Source: Devosia sp. FKR38
GTDB taxonomy: Bacteria > Pseudomonadota > Alphaproteobacteria > Rhizobiales > Devosiaceae
Length of the DNA: 64,000 nt
NCBI RefSeq assembly: GCF_005222805.1
Contig: NZ_STGC01000002.1
Location: forward strand, 633,836-697,835
Direction of reading: 5' to 3'
Shown here: positions 33,134-43,287 of the stretch, one piece after another
Position numbering within the stretch: position 1 is the first letter of the stretch
Layout of the letters: each line of letters opens with the position of its first letter
Notes under the pieces: model-generated
The model's input: only the letters and a program-made list of their open reading frames with translations
What the model was told of the DNA's origin: nothing
The model's database searches: none
Program-made: the position numbers and the translations under genes

Positions 33134-34156
33134 CTAGTGGGTCGCGGCCATCATGCAGATGGCCAGCAGCGCCCGCCGCAGCGTGGTCTCGGCCAGTGCC
33201 GGGCGGCGACGCGAGTCGGCGGTCGCCTGCAGGATGCGGCCGGAGGCGGTGGCCAGGGCACTGTCGCTCCACAGGCGCAATTGCTGCTCAAGCGCGCCAA
33301 TACGGGAAAAATGCAGCTTGGGCCGCTGGCCATCCAGCACCGCCCGCGGCGGCTTGCCGGCGTCGACTTCGGTGCGCCAGCGCCGCAGATTGGCAAAGTG
33401 GATGTTACTCATGGCCAGGAGCCGCTGCGGATCGACGGCCGAGGAAAGCGCACGGTTGAGCGCCAGCTCGAGCTTTTCGGCATGGCCGCCGCCGGTGGCG
33501 TCCAGAATGGCGTCGATCACCAGCATGCCATTGTCAGCGCAGAGCAACAGCACGTCCTCGCGGGTCAGCACCTTGCTCTGGGCCGCATAGAGGCAGAGCT
33601 TTTCCAGCTCGCGCCGCGTGATCTCGCGGTCATTGCCGAGGATTTCGCGCAGTGTGGCAATCACATCGGCATCGACCCTGATGCCCTGCTGGTTGAATGT
33701 CTCGCGAATAAGGGCCTGCAGAGCCTCGTCGCTGTCGGGGAAGCAGGGGAGGGCGCGGCCGTTCTTTGCCGCCTCCACAAGGGCCCGCAGGGCATCCTTG
33801 GGGGTGAGATTGCCAGCCTCGAGCACGATGGCGGCGTCGCCGATGTCATCGCGCAGTTCGGTCAGCGTCATCACCAGCGATTTGCCGGCGCCGCGCACGC
33901 GGACGATGCGCTTGCCGCCAAACAGCGACACGCTGCGCGCTTCCACCGCCAGAATGGAGGGATCAGCGTCCACTTCGCTGCCGTCGAGCACCACAAGGCT
34001 GGCCGATTCGGGGTCATTGCCGCTGAGCTGGCGGATCAGGCGCTGCGCCGTCTCCCGCACCAGGCCTGCATCGGGACCATAGGCGAGGAAAATGCCGCTC
34101 GATATGTCCGGCCGCGCCAGGAAGCGCGCGACCTCATGCGCCTTAAGGGCGGTCAT
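33134..34156 (-). CDS. holA: DNA polymerase III, delta subunit
   Basis: A 340-residue clamp-loader subunit. FLAYGPDAGLVRETAQRL (about 23-40) is the degenerate P-loop region, SLFGGKRIVRVRG (77-89) and the later RRELEKLCLYA and LALNRALSSAVDPQRLLA segments fit HolA. It overlaps the lptE stop by ATGA, and the leuS-lptE-holA order is a conserved cluster. Confidence 0.92.
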   Translation of the reverse strand: MTALKAHEVARFLARPDISSGIFLAYGPDAGLVRETAQRLIRQLSGNDPESASLVVLDGSEVDADPSILAVEARSVSLFGGKRIVRVRGAGKSLVMTLTELRDDIGDAAIVLEAGNLTPKDALRALVEAAKNGRALPCFPDSDEALQALIRETFNQQGIRVDADVIATLREILGNDREITRRELEKLCLYAAQSKVLTREDVLLLCADNGMLVIDAILDATGGGHAEKLELALNRALSSAVDPQRLLAMSNIHFANLRRWRTEVDAGKPPRAVLDGQRPKLHFSRIGALEQQLRLWSDSALATASGRILQATADSRRRPALAETTLRRALLAICMMAATH

Positions 34157-34662
34157 TTGCGGCTGAGCGATGCCAGGACGGCGAGGCGCAGCGATTCGGC
34201 GGCGCTTTTGGCGGCGCGCTCGGCAGCTTCGTCGGCCGCGGCATTGTCAGCCAGCACCTGGCCGTTGCGGGTATATTGGGCGGTTGCCGTGCGGGTGAAC
34301 ACGATGGGCTTGGCGTCCGCGCCGTCGCGGGGTGTGATGGTCAGCTTGGCCGTCACTGTAACGCGAACGGCCTTTGCCGGATTGGCCGTGGCTGTGGCCA
34401 TCATGTCGCCAGCGCTGCTGGAGACGGTGACGCTGGCGAGCGGCGCCATCTCGGATGTCGATTCGCCCAGGCGGAGCGAAAGCTCCTGATAGACCACCTG
34501 TTCGAGACGGCTGGTGGGCTTGGCATAGGCCAGGTTCAGCGAAGGCTGGCTGGCCAGCGTGCCGCTATAGACCGGGCTGAAGCTGCAGGCGCCCAGAATG
34601 GCCCCTGTGCCCAGCAGCATTCCCGTCAACAGCGATGCACGCAGAGCCTTAGACCACGACAT
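34153..34662 (-). CDS. lptE: LPS-assembly lipoprotein LptE-type
   Basis: A 169-residue predicted lipoprotein. The signal peptide (1-25) ends in a lipobox ILGAC, placing the lipidated Cys at about residue 25, followed by SFSPVYSG as in alphaproteobacterial LptE. With LptD it forms the outer-membrane LPS translocon. The start at 34662 lies 14 bases inside the leuS 3' end; upstream codons of the frame are a leuS shadow. Confidence 0.85.
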   Translation of the reverse strand: MSWSKALRASLLTGMLLGTGAILGACSFSPVYSGTLASQPSLNLAYAKPTSRLEQVVYQELSLRLGESTSEMAPLASVTVSSSAGDMMATATANPAKAVRVTVTAKLTITPRDGADAKPIVFTRTATAQYTRNGQVLADNAAADEAAERAAKSAAESLRLAVLASLSRK

Positions 34663-37267
34663 TGACGATCCTGTCCGGGACGATGACGATCTTCTTGGGA
34701 GCCTTGCCGTCGAGAATGCGGACAATCTCGTCCAGAGACAAGACAAGTTTCTCCACTTCCGCCGCCGGCGTGCCCTTGGCCACGGTGACTTCGCCGCGGC
34801 GCTTGCCATTGATCTGGATGGGCAGGGTCACGGTATTGTCGACCAGCAGGGCTGCGTCCACCGCCGGCCAGAGCGCATCGGCCACTAGGCCCTGTTTGCC
34901 CAGGGCCTCCCAGCAGGTTTCGGCCAGATGCGGCATCATCGGGGCAATCAGCTGGATCAGATGGCTCACGCCCTGTTCCAGCGCATCGAGACGCCCGGCG
35001 GGGGCCGCCGAGCAGATGCCGGCCTGGCGCACCAGGGCATTGGTCAGTTCATAGATCTGGGCCACGGCGCGGTTGAAGCGCAGGCCTTCGATGTCCGTAC
35101 CGACATTGTGCACGGCGCGGTGCACGATCTTGCGCAGGCCCAGGCCTTCATCGTCGTCAGAAGTGCGAACAACGCCCGAAGACTGTTTCACAATATCGAT
35201 GGTTTCGCTGACCAGGCGCCAGATGCGCTGCTGGAAGCGGCTGGCGCCTTCAACGCCCGCCTCGGTCCACTGCACATCGCGCTCCGGCGGGGAGTCCGAC
35301 AGCATGAACCAGCGGGCGGTATCGGCGCCATAGGTGGCCACGATCTCGTCGGGGTCGATGACGTTCTTCTTGGATTTGCTCATCTTCTCGATCGAGCCGA
35401 TGGCAATGGCCTCGCCCGAGCGCAGATGCTTGGCGCGGCGGCCTTCGCCGAAGGTCTCGATAACAACGTCAACCGGGGCAACCCATTCGCCGGCGGGCCC
35501 CTTATAGGTCTCGTGGGTCACCATGCCCTGGGTGAACAGGCCCTTGAAGGGCTCGTCGAGCCCGACATGGCCGGTGGCCTTCATGGCGCGGGTGAAATAG
35601 CGCGAATAGAGCAGGTGCAGGATCGCGTGCTCCACGCCGCCGATATACTGGTCCACCGGCAGCCAGCGGTTGGCAATGGCGGGCTCGGTGGGCGTGGTCG
35701 CCTTGGGCGCGGTGAAGCGGGCGAAATACCACGAGGAATCGACAAAGGTGTCCATAGTGTCGGTTTCGCGCCGGGCCGGCGCGCCACACTGCGGACAATC
35801 CACATGCTTCCAGGTGGGGTGATGGTCCAGCGCATTGCCGGGCTTGTCGAAGCTCACATCCTCAGGCAGCACCACCGGCAGGTCCTTCTTGGGCACCGGC
35901 AGGGTGCCACAGACCTCGCAATGGATCACCGGAATGGGGCAACCCCAATAGCGCTGGCGCGACACGCCCCAGTCGCGCAGGCGATAGTTGACCTCGACCT
36001 TGCCCTGCGGCTGGCCGTCAATGGTCTGGGCGGCGAAATGGGCGGAGATGGCCGCCTTGGCCGCCTCGATGCTCATGCCATCGAGGAACCCGGAATTGAA
36101 GATGGTGCCGGTGTCGGTAAAGGCGACATCATCGACGGCAAAGCTCTGGGCGTCGGCCCCGGCCGGCAGCACCACAGCCTTGACGGGCAGGTCATACTTG
36201 CGGGCGAAGTCGAGATCGCGCTGGTCATGTGCCGGGCAGCCGAAAATGGCGCCGGTGCCATAATCCATCAGCACGAAATTGGCGACATAGACGGGTAGCG
36301 TTGCGCCCTCGATCACCGGATGCTTGACGCGCAAGCCGGTGAAGACGCCTTTCTTCTCGGCCTTTTCCAGCGTTTCGGTGGCGGTGCCCTGGCGATGGCA
36401 TTCGGCGACAAAGGCGGCCAGTTCGGCATTGTTGGCCGCCAGCTGGGCGGTCAGTGGATGGTCGGCCGACAGGGCAATGAACGACGCGCCGAAAATCGTG
36501 TCGGGCCGGGTGGTGAAGACTTCGACGGTACGGGCGCTGGTGGCATTGTCGGCCAGCAGCTCGAAATGCAGGCGGAGGCCCTCGGACTTGCCGATCCAGT
36601 TGCGCTGCATGATGCGCACCTTCTCGGGCCATTCGGTCAGGGTATCCAGGCCCGCCAGCAGATCCTCGGCATAGTCGGAGATCTTGAAGAACCATTGGGT
36701 CAGCTCGCGCTGCTCCACCGGGGCACCCGAGCGCCAGCCCTTGCCGTCGATCACCTGTTCATTGGCCAGCACGGTCATGTCGACCGGGTCCCAGTTGACC
36801 TTACTCTGCTTGCGGGTGACCAGGCCTGCCGCCATCATGTCGATGAACATGGCCTGCTGGTGCTGGTAATATTCGGGTTCGCAGGTGGCGATCTCACGCG
36901 TCCAGTCGATGGCCAGGCCCATCGACTGCAGTTGTGCTTTCATGGAGGCGATGTTCTGGCGGGTCCAGGTGCCCGGATGGGTCTTGCGCTCGATGGCGGC
37001 GTTTTCCGCCGGCAGGCCGAAGGCGTCCCAGCCCATGGGGTGCAGCACATTCTTGCCGCGGGCGCGCTGGTAGCGCGCCACCACATCGCCCATGGAATAG
37101 TTGCGCACATGGCCCATGTGGATGCGACCCGAGGGATAGGGGAACATCTCGAGCACATAGTAGGGTTCGCGCGGATCGTCATTGGAGGTGACAAAGCTCT
37201 GGGCGTCGTCCCAGACCTTCTGCCACTTGGGTTCCATTTCACGCGGATTGTAGCGTTCGCCGCTCAC
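34649..37267 (-). CDS. leuS: Leucyl-tRNA synthetase
   Basis: An 872-residue class I synthetase of normal length. The HIGH motif reads [11 protein letters not shown] (44-54) and the KMSKS motif is EKMSKSKKN (about 638-646). The editing (CP1) domain is present, including GCPAHDQRD. Two Cys pairs (CEVC about 450 and CPQC about 485) could form a zinc site. It is the first gene of leuS-lptE-holA. Confidence 0.97.
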   Translation of the reverse strand: MSGERYNPREMEPKWQKVWDDAQSFVTSNDDPREPYYVLEMFPYPSGRIHMGHVRNYSMGDVVARYQRARGKNVLHPMGWDAFGLPAENAAIERKTHPGTWTRQNIASMKAQLQSMGLAIDWTREIATCEPEYYQHQQAMFIDMMAAGLVTRKQSKVNWDPVDMTVLANEQVIDGKGWRSGAPVEQRELTQWFFKISDYAEDLLAGLDTLTEWPEKVRIMQRNWIGKSEGLRLHFELLADNATSARTVEVFTTRPDTIFGASFIALSADHPLTAQLAANNAELAAFVAECHRQGTATETLEKAEKKGVFTGLRVKHPVIEGATLPVYVANFVLMDYGTGAIFGCPAHDQRDLDFARKYDLPVKAVVLPAGADAQSFAVDDVAFTDTGTIFNSGFLDGMSIEAAKAAISAHFAAQTIDGQPQGKVEVNYRLRDWGVSRQRYWGCPIPVIHCEVCGTLPVPKKDLPVVLPEDVSFDKPGNALDHHPTWKHVDCPQCGAPARRETDTMDTFVDSSWYFARFTAPKATTPTEPAIANRWLPVDQYIGGVEHAILHLLYSRYFTRAMKATGHVGLDEPFKGLFTQGMVTHETYKGPAGEWVAPVDVVIETFGEGRRAKHLRSGEAIAIGSIEKMSKSKKNVIDPDEIVATYGADTARWFMLSDSPPERDVQWTEAGVEGASRFQQRIWRLVSETIDIVKQSSGVVRTSDDDEGLGLRKIVHRAVHNVGTDIEGLRFNRAVAQIYELTNALVRQAGICSAAPAGRLDALEQGVSHLIQLIAPMMPHLAETCWEALGKQGLVADALWPAVDAALLVDNTVTLPIQINGKRRGEVTVAKGTPAAEVEKLVLSLDEIVRILDGKAPKKIVIVPDRIVNVVV

Positions 37268-37397
37268 TTGTGTCGTCCTTGGGAATGTGTCGCAATGCCT
37301 GAGGGAAGCTTGGGTCCGGCTTGCGTTTCTGGGGGATTTTGTCTACCGGACCATCACCAGAAATCCCCCGCAAGGTCAACAGGAACAGGGCGAAAGC

Positions 37398-38090
37398 ATG
37401 GATGCCAGTGCCGCCGAAAAGCTCGCCGAGATCACCGGCCAGATCGAGGCCGCCCGCCTGCGCTTCGGGCCGCCACCCGAACAGGTGACGCTGGTGGCCG
37501 TGTCCAAGACCTTTGATGCCGAGGCCATCGTGCCGTTTCTCGAGGCCGGGCAGCGGGTGTTCGGGGAAAACCGGGTGCAGGAGGCCAAGGACAAATGGCC
37601 TGGCCTGCGCGAGCGCTTTGCCGGCGTCAGCCTGCATCTGATCGGGCCGCTGCAGACCAACAAGGCGCGTGATGCGGTGGCGCTGTTTGATGTCATCGAG
37701 ACGGTGGATCGCGACAAGCTGGCCGGTGTGCTGGCCGAGGAAATGGCCCGGGCCGGCCGGCGCCTGCCGTGCCTGGTGCAGGTCAATATCGGGCTGGAGC
37801 CGCAAAAGGCCGGAATTGCCCCGGCCGAGACGGTGGATTTTGTCGCCCGCTGCCGCGATGTGCATGGGCTCGATATCGTCGGGCTGATGTGCATTCCGCC
37901 TGAAGGCGTCCCGCCCGGCCCCTATTTTGCGCAAATGGTGGGCCTGGCCAAAGCGGCCGGGGTCGCGCAGCTGTCGATGGGCATGAGCGCCGATTTTTCG
38001 GTGGCGATCGGCATGGGTGCGACCCATGTGCGCGTCGGTTCGGCGCTGTTTGGCGCCCGCCCGCGCCTGGCTGCTGCGCCGGGCGCCTAA
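37398..38090 (+). CDS. YggS-family pyridoxal-phosphate homeostasis protein
   Basis: A 230-residue fold-type III PLP-binding protein that keeps free PLP and amino-acid pools balanced. The PLP lysine is Lys37 in LVAVSKTF, followed by FGENRVQEA, HLIGPLQTNK, and the phosphate-binding LSMGMSADF and VRVGSALFG. The start at 37398 gives the family length; the upstream frame is non-coding. It is divergent from leuS. Confidence 0.92.
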   Translation: MDASAAEKLAEITGQIEAARLRFGPPPEQVTLVAVSKTFDAEAIVPFLEAGQRVFGENRVQEAKDKWPGLRERFAGVSLHLIGPLQTNKARDAVALFDVIETVDRDKLAGVLAEEMARAGRRLPCLVQVNIGLEPQKAGIAPAETVDFVARCRDVHGLDIVGLMCIPPEGVPPGPYFAQMVGLAKAAGVAQLSMGMSADFSVAIGMGATHVRVGSALFGARPRLAAAPGA

Positions 38091-38249
38091 CAAACAAGTC
38101 TATCTTCGTCCAAGTCTGCCTTAATGCCTGCAACTTGTCGGGCTAAGTCTTCGTTCCTCCTCCCATAACGCCGATGTGATTGGCTGGCCCGAATCGGGTC
38201 GCAATAAAGTGACCACGGGCGGGCAGAGGCAAAAAGACCGGAGAAAACA

Positions 38250-38933
38250 ATGAACAAGCGACGCATCTTGCTGGTAGACGATGATGCGGATCTGCGCCAG
38301 ACCCTGGTCGAACAGCTCGGAGCTCTTCCCGAATTCGAGATTGTTCAGGCCGAAACGGCAAATGATGCCCTCAAGGCGACCCGCGACAACAATATCGATC
38401 TGATGATCCTCGATGTCGGACTGCCCGACATGGATGGACGCGAAGCGATCAAGCTGCTGCGCGCCGATGGATACAATAGTCCCATTGTGATGCTGACCGG
38501 CCACGACAGTGAAGCCGACGAGATCCGTGGCCTTGATTCGGGCGCCAATGACTATCTGACCAAGCCCTTCCGCTTTCCGGTGCTCCTGGCGCGCATCAAT
38601 GCCGCGCTGCGCCAGCACGACCAGAGCGAGGATGTGGTCTTTACCATCGGTCACTACAGCTTCCAGCCGTCGGCCAAGGTGCTCGAGACCACCGAGGGCA
38701 GCAAGGTTCGCCTGACCGACAAGGAAACTTCCATTCTGAAGTATCTCTATCGGCAGGGCCCCAAGACCATCAGCCGCGATATCCTTCTCAAGGAAGTCTG
38801 GGGCTACAACAACCGCGTGACCACGCATACGCTGGAAACCCATATCTATCGCCTGCGCCAGAAGATCGAGCGGGACCCGTCCAATGCCCGTCTGCTGGTC
38901 ACCGAAGAGGGCGGATATCGCCTCGTGCCGTGA
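38250..38933 (+). CDS. cenR: OmpR/PhoB-type response regulator, CenR-like
   Basis: A 227-residue regulator. The receiver domain (1-120) has the acidic cluster Asp10-Asp12, phospho-acceptor Asp55 (LMILDVGLPD), Thr83 and Lys105 in TKPFRFPVLLARI. The C-terminal winged helix (130-227) ends NARLLVTEEGGYRLVP. The conserved EQL..EFE start and RQHDQSEDVVFTIG linker resemble the alphaproteobacterial CenR, an envelope regulator essential in Caulobacter; that name is given by recalled similarity. No histidine kinase gene is adjacent. Confidence 0.78.
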   Translation: MNKRRILLVDDDADLRQTLVEQLGALPEFEIVQAETANDALKATRDNNIDLMILDVGLPDMDGREAIKLLRADGYNSPIVMLTGHDSEADEIRGLDSGANDYLTKPFRFPVLLARINAALRQHDQSEDVVFTIGHYSFQPSAKVLETTEGSKVRLTDKETSILKYLYRQGPKTISRDILLKEVWGYNNRVTTHTLETHIYRLRQKIERDPSNARLLVTEEGGYRLVP

Positions 38934-39046
38934 AAGCCGTGGACGGCGCGGCGGAAACACAAAATCCGGTACAAATCCGCGCGAATTGCCCTATAGGATG
39001 AAGTGGCTCCGCGTTGCGGGGCCAAGGCGCATCCGGATTGGGGCAC

Positions 39047-39517
39047 ATGATCAGCGACGATGCGGCCGATGCGCTGGCACGGGCCGAATTCTTCGATATC
39101 TGCGACGACCAGCAGCGTAGCCTGCTGGCGTTTGCCGGTGATCGTCGCCTGCATGAGCCCGATGCTGTGCTCTATCAGGCCGGCGATGTGCCCGAGGGCG
39201 CCCATGTGCTGATTTCTGGCACGCTCAAGGCCAAGCCCGAAGGGTCAACCCCTGGGAAACCCTATGCCATTTCCGAGCCTGGCAGCGTGGTGCTGACCAT
39301 GGCGCTGATCCTGGCCAAGCCGCGTCCGATCACCGTGACGGCGGTCACCGAGTGCCTTACGCTCTTCATCCCGCGCCATGCCTTCATGAAGCTGGTGCAA
39401 CAGTCGCCCGAACTGGCGCAGAAGGCCGTGGCCCGTATCGAGCATGATCTGGGCAGCTATCTGGGTGCACTTGAGCCCGTGGGCCGCAAGATGAAGGCGC
39501 GCGACGGCGCACAATAA
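39047..39517 (+). CDS. Cyclic-nucleotide-binding (CRP-fold) domain protein
   Basis: A 156-residue protein that is almost only a cNMP-binding beta-barrel (about 10-130, ARAEFFDICDDQQRSLLAF, VLYQAGDVPEGAHVLISGTL, LFIPRHAFMKLVQQSPEL). No helix-turn-helix follows, so it is not a CRP-type DNA-binding regulator. The phosphate-cassette glycine/arginine pattern is weak, so ligand binding is uncertain. It follows cenR after 113 bases on the same strand. Confidence 0.8.
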   Translation: MISDDAADALARAEFFDICDDQQRSLLAFAGDRRLHEPDAVLYQAGDVPEGAHVLISGTLKAKPEGSTPGKPYAISEPGSVVLTMALILAKPRPITVTAVTECLTLFIPRHAFMKLVQQSPELAQKAVARIEHDLGSYLGALEPVGRKMKARDGAQ

Positions 39518-39557
39518 GTCCAAGCAAGGCTTGCTTGAGGCCCGCACTGTGCAGCCT

Positions 39558-39587
39558 CGGCCCACCCGGCGTGACGCAGGTGGGCCG
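39558..39587. terminator. Hairpin between convergent genes
   Basis: CGGCCCACC (39558-39566) is complementary to GGTGGGCCG (39579-39587), in the gap between the cNMP-binding gene and xthA. No U-tract follows, so intrinsic termination is doubtful. Confidence 0.35.
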
Positions 39588-39595
39588 CAGCGGGA

Positions 39596-40408
39596 TCAGA
39601 TCCCCGCAAACGTGGCGATGACGGGGACGTGGTCGCTGGGCTTGTCGGTCCAGCCGCGGGCCGGGCGGATGATTTCGGCGGCAATGCAATGGGCGGCGAC
39701 GTCGCCGGTGGCCCAGATATGGTCGAGCCGCCGGCCGCGATCGGAGGCGTCCCAATCCTGGCCGCGATAGCTCCACCAGGAATAGAGCTTTTGGTCATGC
39801 GGCACATGCTTGCGCACCAGGTCCGTCCAGCCATGGCCGCCGTTGAGAATGGCGTTGAGCGCCTCGGTCTCGACGGGGGTGTGGCTCACCACCTTGAGCA
39901 ATTGCTTGTGGTTCCAGACGTCATTTTCATGCGGGGCGATGTTGAAGTCGCCGGCAATCAGATGGCCCTTGGCGAACATGGGCTCGCTGAACCAGCTGGT
40001 CAGCTCGCTCAGGAACCCCAGCTTGTGCTTGAACTTGGGGTTGATCTCGACGTCGGGCTCGTCGCCGCCGGCCGGGATGTAGAAATTATGCACCGTCAGC
40101 GGGCCATGGCCGAGGTCGAGCACGGCCGAGACATGGCGTGATTCGGGGATTTCGCAGAACACGCGGCTCGAGATGTCGGTCAGCGGCACTTTGGAGACAA
40201 TGGCGACGCCGTGATAGCCCTTCTGGCCATGCACGGCCTGATAGGGATAGCCCGCCTCGGCAAAGGCATTGGTCGGGAACTGGTCATTGGTGCATTTGAT
40301 TTCCTGCAGCATCAGCACGTCGGGGCGATACTGCGCGATAAAATCGAGCACCATGGGCAGGCGCAGGCGGACCGAGTTGATGTTCCAGGTGACAACGGAG
40401 ACGGGCAT
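39596..40408 (-). CDS. xthA: Exodeoxyribonuclease III
   Basis: A 270-residue AP endonuclease/3'-exonuclease of base-excision repair. Catalytic motifs are NINSVRLRL (9-17), LQEIKC with metal-binding Glu36, GDFNIAP with Asp and Asn, RRLDHIW, and the terminal SDHVPV with the active-site Asp-His pair. With nth the window encodes both a glycosylase and an AP endonuclease. Confidence 0.95.
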   Translation of the reverse strand: MPVSVVTWNINSVRLRLPMVLDFIAQYRPDVLMLQEIKCTNDQFPTNAFAEAGYPYQAVHGQKGYHGVAIVSKVPLTDISSRVFCEIPESRHVSAVLDLGHGPLTVHNFYIPAGGDEPDVEINPKFKHKLGFLSELTSWFSEPMFAKGHLIAGDFNIAPHENDVWNHKQLLKVVSHTPVETEALNAILNGGHGWTDLVRKHVPHDQKLYSWWSYRGQDWDASDRGRRLDHIWATGDVAAHCIAAEIIRPARGWTDKPSDHVPVIATFAGI

Positions 40409-40500
40409 GACAAGCCTTTGGCTGGCGGGGGCTTAGTTATCGCCAAGAGGCGTCACAAGGACAAGCCGGAATTCGCAATGCCTGCGGCGCCCCGTGCAAT

Positions 40501-40516
40501 GGTTTCACGTGAATCG
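40501..40516. other. Degenerate parS-like site
   Basis: GGTTTCACGTGAATCG, 13 of 16 matches to the parS consensus; 16 kb from oriC, between xthA and the nucleotidyltransferase-like gene. Confidence 0.3.
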
Positions 40517-40529
40517 CTGTCGCGGCCGG

Positions 40530-41117
40530 TCAGGGATTCGCCGTCGGGCCTGCCTTCCAGGCCTCGATATCGTCCAGTGTGGTTCCGGCCCTGGCCAGCA
40601 CGAACTGGTAAATGTCCCAGCTGCTCACAACGACCCCATAATAGTCCTTCCGCGTCCGGGCCTGGGTCTTCAGGCGCAGAATCAGCGCGCGGTCGGCGGT
40701 GTCGAGCGCTGCAATGAGCTGGGCGTCCGATTGCTGGCGCCGCGCGTAGTCGTCGGGCTCCCAACCCCATAAATCGGTCTTCCAGGCCGTGCCGTCCCCG
40801 GCGACAAACTGGACGCCCCAATAGAGCCCCGCGCCAAGCGGGTGGGGATCAACATAGTCATCGAGCATCTGGGCCTTGTGCAGGCGCAAACCGGCCCGCT
40901 CCAGTCCGTCATTGAGGTCGCCAAGCAGCCTGGTCCAGGCGAGGCGGGCGCTGGCCGGCACCGGCATATGGATGTCGATGTCGGGCCAGACCATCAGGTC
41001 GTAGCGCAAGCTGCCGGTCACCGCGCAAGCGCCAAAACGCCCGATGAACATGTCCAGCCAGCCGGTATCGCGCAGGATCGCCTCTGCACGCTGCTTGAGT
41101 GTTGCCTCTGTCTGCAT
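40530..41117 (-). CDS. Predicted nucleotidyltransferase-fold protein
   Basis: A 195-residue protein. CAVTGSLRYDLMVWPDIDIHMP (about 30-51) resembles the GS..yd..DIDi motif of nucleotidyltransferase-fold proteins, with the paired Asp of the catalytic site (PDIDIH). The rest (HPLGAGLYWGVQFV, WKTDLWGWEPDDY) is specific to a family I cannot name. The start at 41117 follows the rplS terminator; the frame stays open far upstream only because of antisense rplS sequence. Confidence 0.65.
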   Translation of the reverse strand: MQTEATLKQRAEAILRDTGWLDMFIGRFGACAVTGSLRYDLMVWPDIDIHMPVPASARLAWTRLLGDLNDGLERAGLRLHKAQMLDDYVDPHPLGAGLYWGVQFVAGDGTAWKTDLWGWEPDDYARRQQSDAQLIAALDTADRALILRLKTQARTRKDYYGVVVSSWDIYQFVLARAGTTLDDIEAWKAGPTANP

Positions 41118-41136
41118 CGTTCTGGTCTCCGCAATA

Positions 41137-41167
41137 GAAAAAGCCCGGCTCCTTGCGGGGCCGGGCT
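41137..41167 (-). terminator. Rho-independent terminator of rimM-trmD-rplS
   Basis: On the minus strand, AGCCCGGC pairs with GCCGGGCT (41142-41149 and 41160-41167) and is followed by TTTTTC (41141 downwards), 42 bases after rplS. Confidence 0.85.
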
Positions 41168-41208
41168 CCAATCTCGTGATCAGGCAAGGGCGGTTATGTC
41201 GCCCTGTC

Positions 41209-41760
41209 TTATTCGCTCTTGGCTTCGCCTTCAGCGGCGGCTGCAGCCTCGGCGGCCTTGGCAGCTGCTGCGGCTTCAGCGTCCTTGGCAGCCTGTTCGG
41301 CGGCAAAGGCCTCGGCAGCGGCGATCTTTTCAGCTTCGCGAGCATCCTTGGCAGCCTGGGCTGCGGTGCGCTCGGTGGCTTCGATCTTCTTGGTGCGCGA
41401 GTTGGTCGATTCGAAAATACGAGCCGATTTGCCGCGACGATCGCGCAGGTAGTACAGCTTAGCGCGACGCACCTTGCCGCGCTTGAGCACTTCGATGCTG
41501 GCGATATTGGGGGAATAGAGCGGGAACACGCGCTCAACGCCTTCGCCGTACGAGATCTTGCGCACGGTGAAGCTTTCCATGACGCCGCCGCCATTGATGG
41601 CGATCACAACGCCTTCATAGGCCTGCAGACGTTCCTTGCTGCCTTCGGTGATGCGGACCCACACCTTGATGGTGTCACCATGGGTGAATTCGGGGAGCTG
41701 GCGCTTTTCGGCGACAGCCTGCATCTGCTCGGCTTCGAGCTGCTGAATGATATTGGACAT
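41209..41760 (-). CDS. rplS: Ribosomal protein L19 with a long Ala/Glu-rich C-terminal tail
   Basis: The first 120 residues are a normal bL19 ([60 protein letters not shown]). It then continues for about 63 residues of low-complexity Ala/Glu/Lys sequence ([28 protein letters not shown]), probably a long charged helix. Typical bL19 is 115-130 residues, so the 183-residue form is extended. The start at 41760 ([13 protein letters not shown]) is the family start. Confidence 0.95.
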   Translation of the reverse strand: MSNIIQQLEAEQMQAVAEKRQLPEFTHGDTIKVWVRITEGSKERLQAYEGVVIAINGGGVMESFTVRKISYGEGVERVFPLYSPNIASIEVLKRGKVRRAKLYYLRDRRGKSARIFESTNSRTKKIEATERTAAQAAKDAREAEKIAAAEAFAAEQAAKDAEAAAAAKAAEAAAAAEGEAKSE

Positions 41761-41949
41761 CGATGATTCCGTTCTGAATCTTTTCAAAGGGGCTTTGTTC
41801 GGGTCTTGCGGCCCGACCGCCCGGTCTTGGTTGGTAACGGAGGGTGGTCGTCTTTTTATTGGTGCAGGCCGGGTCCGATTAGCCCATCCTGCGGATAGTG
41901 GCGCGGCTATAGGGGAAAACCGCCCGAGAGTCCAGTGTTTCGGACAGTT

Positions 41950-42642
41950 TTATGACTTGCCGGGCGGCAGCAGGTCCGGCCGGCGCGCCTGGGTCAGCGC
42001 CAGGCTCTGTTCGGCCCGCCAGCGGGCGATCTTGCCATGGTCGCCCGAGGTCAAAACGGCGGGAATGGGGATGCCTTCAAACAGTTGCGGCCGCGTATAC
42101 TGCGGGTATTCGAGCTGGCCGTTCTCAAAGCTCTCGTCGGCATGGCTGTCGGCCCCGCCCAGCACGCCGGGAATAAGCCGCACCACGGCCTCGAGCAGCA
42201 CCATGGCCGCCACTTCGCCGCCCGCCAGCACATAGTCGCCAATCGAGATTTCCTCGAGCGCCCGGGCGTCGATGACGCGCTGGTCAATGCCCTCAAAGCG
42301 GCCGCAGATGATGACAGCGCCGGGGCCCAGGGCCAGTTCGCGGGCGCGCTTCTGCGTCAGCGGCGTGCCGCGCGGCGACATCAGGATGCGCGGCCGCGGG
42401 TCGCCGGCTGGCGCGATGGCGTCAATGGCGCTGGCCAGGATATCGGGCTTGAGCACCATGCCGGCGCCGCCGCCCGAGGGGGTGTCGTCCACCGTGTGGT
42501 GGCGGTCGGTGGCAAAGCTGCGCAATTGCGTGGCGTTGAGCGACCACAGCCCGTCCGCCAGGCCCCGCCCAAGCACCGAGGCGCCCAGCGGCCCGGGAAA
42601 CAGCTCGGGAAACAGGGTGATGATGTCAGCAGAAAAGCTCAA
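41950..42642 (-). CDS. trmD: tRNA (guanine(37)-N1)-methyltransferase
   Basis: A 230-residue SPOUT methyltransferase that makes m1G37 and prevents frameshifting. TLFPELF (9-15), [14 protein letters not shown] (about 50-63), [18 protein letters not shown] and the trefoil-knot [10 protein letters not shown] with the catalytic Asp-containing [10 protein letters not shown] are all present. It overlaps rimM by four bases and is 189 bases upstream of rplS. Confidence 0.96.
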   Translation of the reverse strand: MSFSADIITLFPELFPGPLGASVLGRGLADGLWSLNATQLRSFATDRHHTVDDTPSGGGAGMVLKPDILASAIDAIAPAGDPRPRILMSPRGTPLTQKRARELALGPGAVIICGRFEGIDQRVIDARALEEISIGDYVLAGGEVAAMVLLEAVVRLIPGVLGGADSHADESFENGQLEYPQYTRPQLFEGIPIPAVLTSGDHGKIARWRAEQSLALTQARRPDLLPPGKS

Positions 42643-43175
42643 TCGGGCTCTTCCTCGCCCTCTTCGGCGTCGAGCGGCACTTCGATCACCAGATAGCCCT
42701 CGGACAAGTGCACGCTGGGCACCACGGCCTTGGTGAAGGGGAACAAGAAGGTATCCCCGCTATTGGGGTCGCGGATCTCGATGAGGTCGCCTGCGCCATA
42801 ATTGGGAATGGCCACCACGCTGCCGATCACCACGCCCGAGGCGATGCGCGCCTCGAGGCCAATCAGGTCAGTGTGATAGAAATCGTCCTCGTCATCAGGG
42901 TCGGGCAGGCGGTCGCGCTCGACGAAGAGGCTCACGCCATTGAGCGCTTCAGCCGCGTTGCGATCATCGATGCCCTTGATGTGAGCAACGACAACATTCT
43001 TGTGCAGGCGCAATTTGCTGATGGTGATGGTCAGGCCCGGACGGTCAGTGGCCAGCGGGCCATAGTCGCCGATGGCCAGCGGGTCCTGGGTATGGGTGGC
43101 GATGCGCACGGCGCCCTTGATGCCATGGGCGGCGCCGATCTGGCCAAGCAGGATGGAATTGGTCTTGGTGGTCAT
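42639..43175 (-). CDS. rimM: Ribosome maturation factor RimM
   Basis: A 178-residue 30S-assembly factor. The N-terminal RimM domain has [16 protein letters not shown] (9-24), and a PRC-barrel follows ([32 protein letters not shown]). The acidic tail ([10 protein letters not shown]) is common. It heads rimM-trmD-rplS; the rpsP and ffh genes that often precede it are not here, and the gene upstream is divergent. Confidence 0.94.
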   Translation of the reverse strand: MTTKTNSILLGQIGAAHGIKGAVRIATHTQDPLAIGDYGPLATDRPGLTITISKLRLHKNVVVAHIKGIDDRNAAEALNGVSLFVERDRLPDPDDEDDFYHTDLIGLEARIASGVVIGSVVAIPNYGAGDLIEIRDPNSGDTFLFPFTKAVVPSVHLSEGYLVIEVPLDAEEGEEEPD

Positions 43176-43287
43176 GACAGCTCCGGGGAGTCTATGGTGC
43201 TCTTAGCAGGCAATACCCATATTGGGAATTGTCCCGCCCATCGGTGGGCGCCCCCGTTGCGGGATTGCCAGTTCAGGAGTGCACGAC

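Noticed and set aside
40530..41594. A 354-codon open frame joining the nucleotidyltransferase-like gene to sequence antisense to rplS
   Set aside because: The upstream half is low-complexity sequence opposite the L19 tail, and the rplS terminator lies between. The gene proper starts at 41117.
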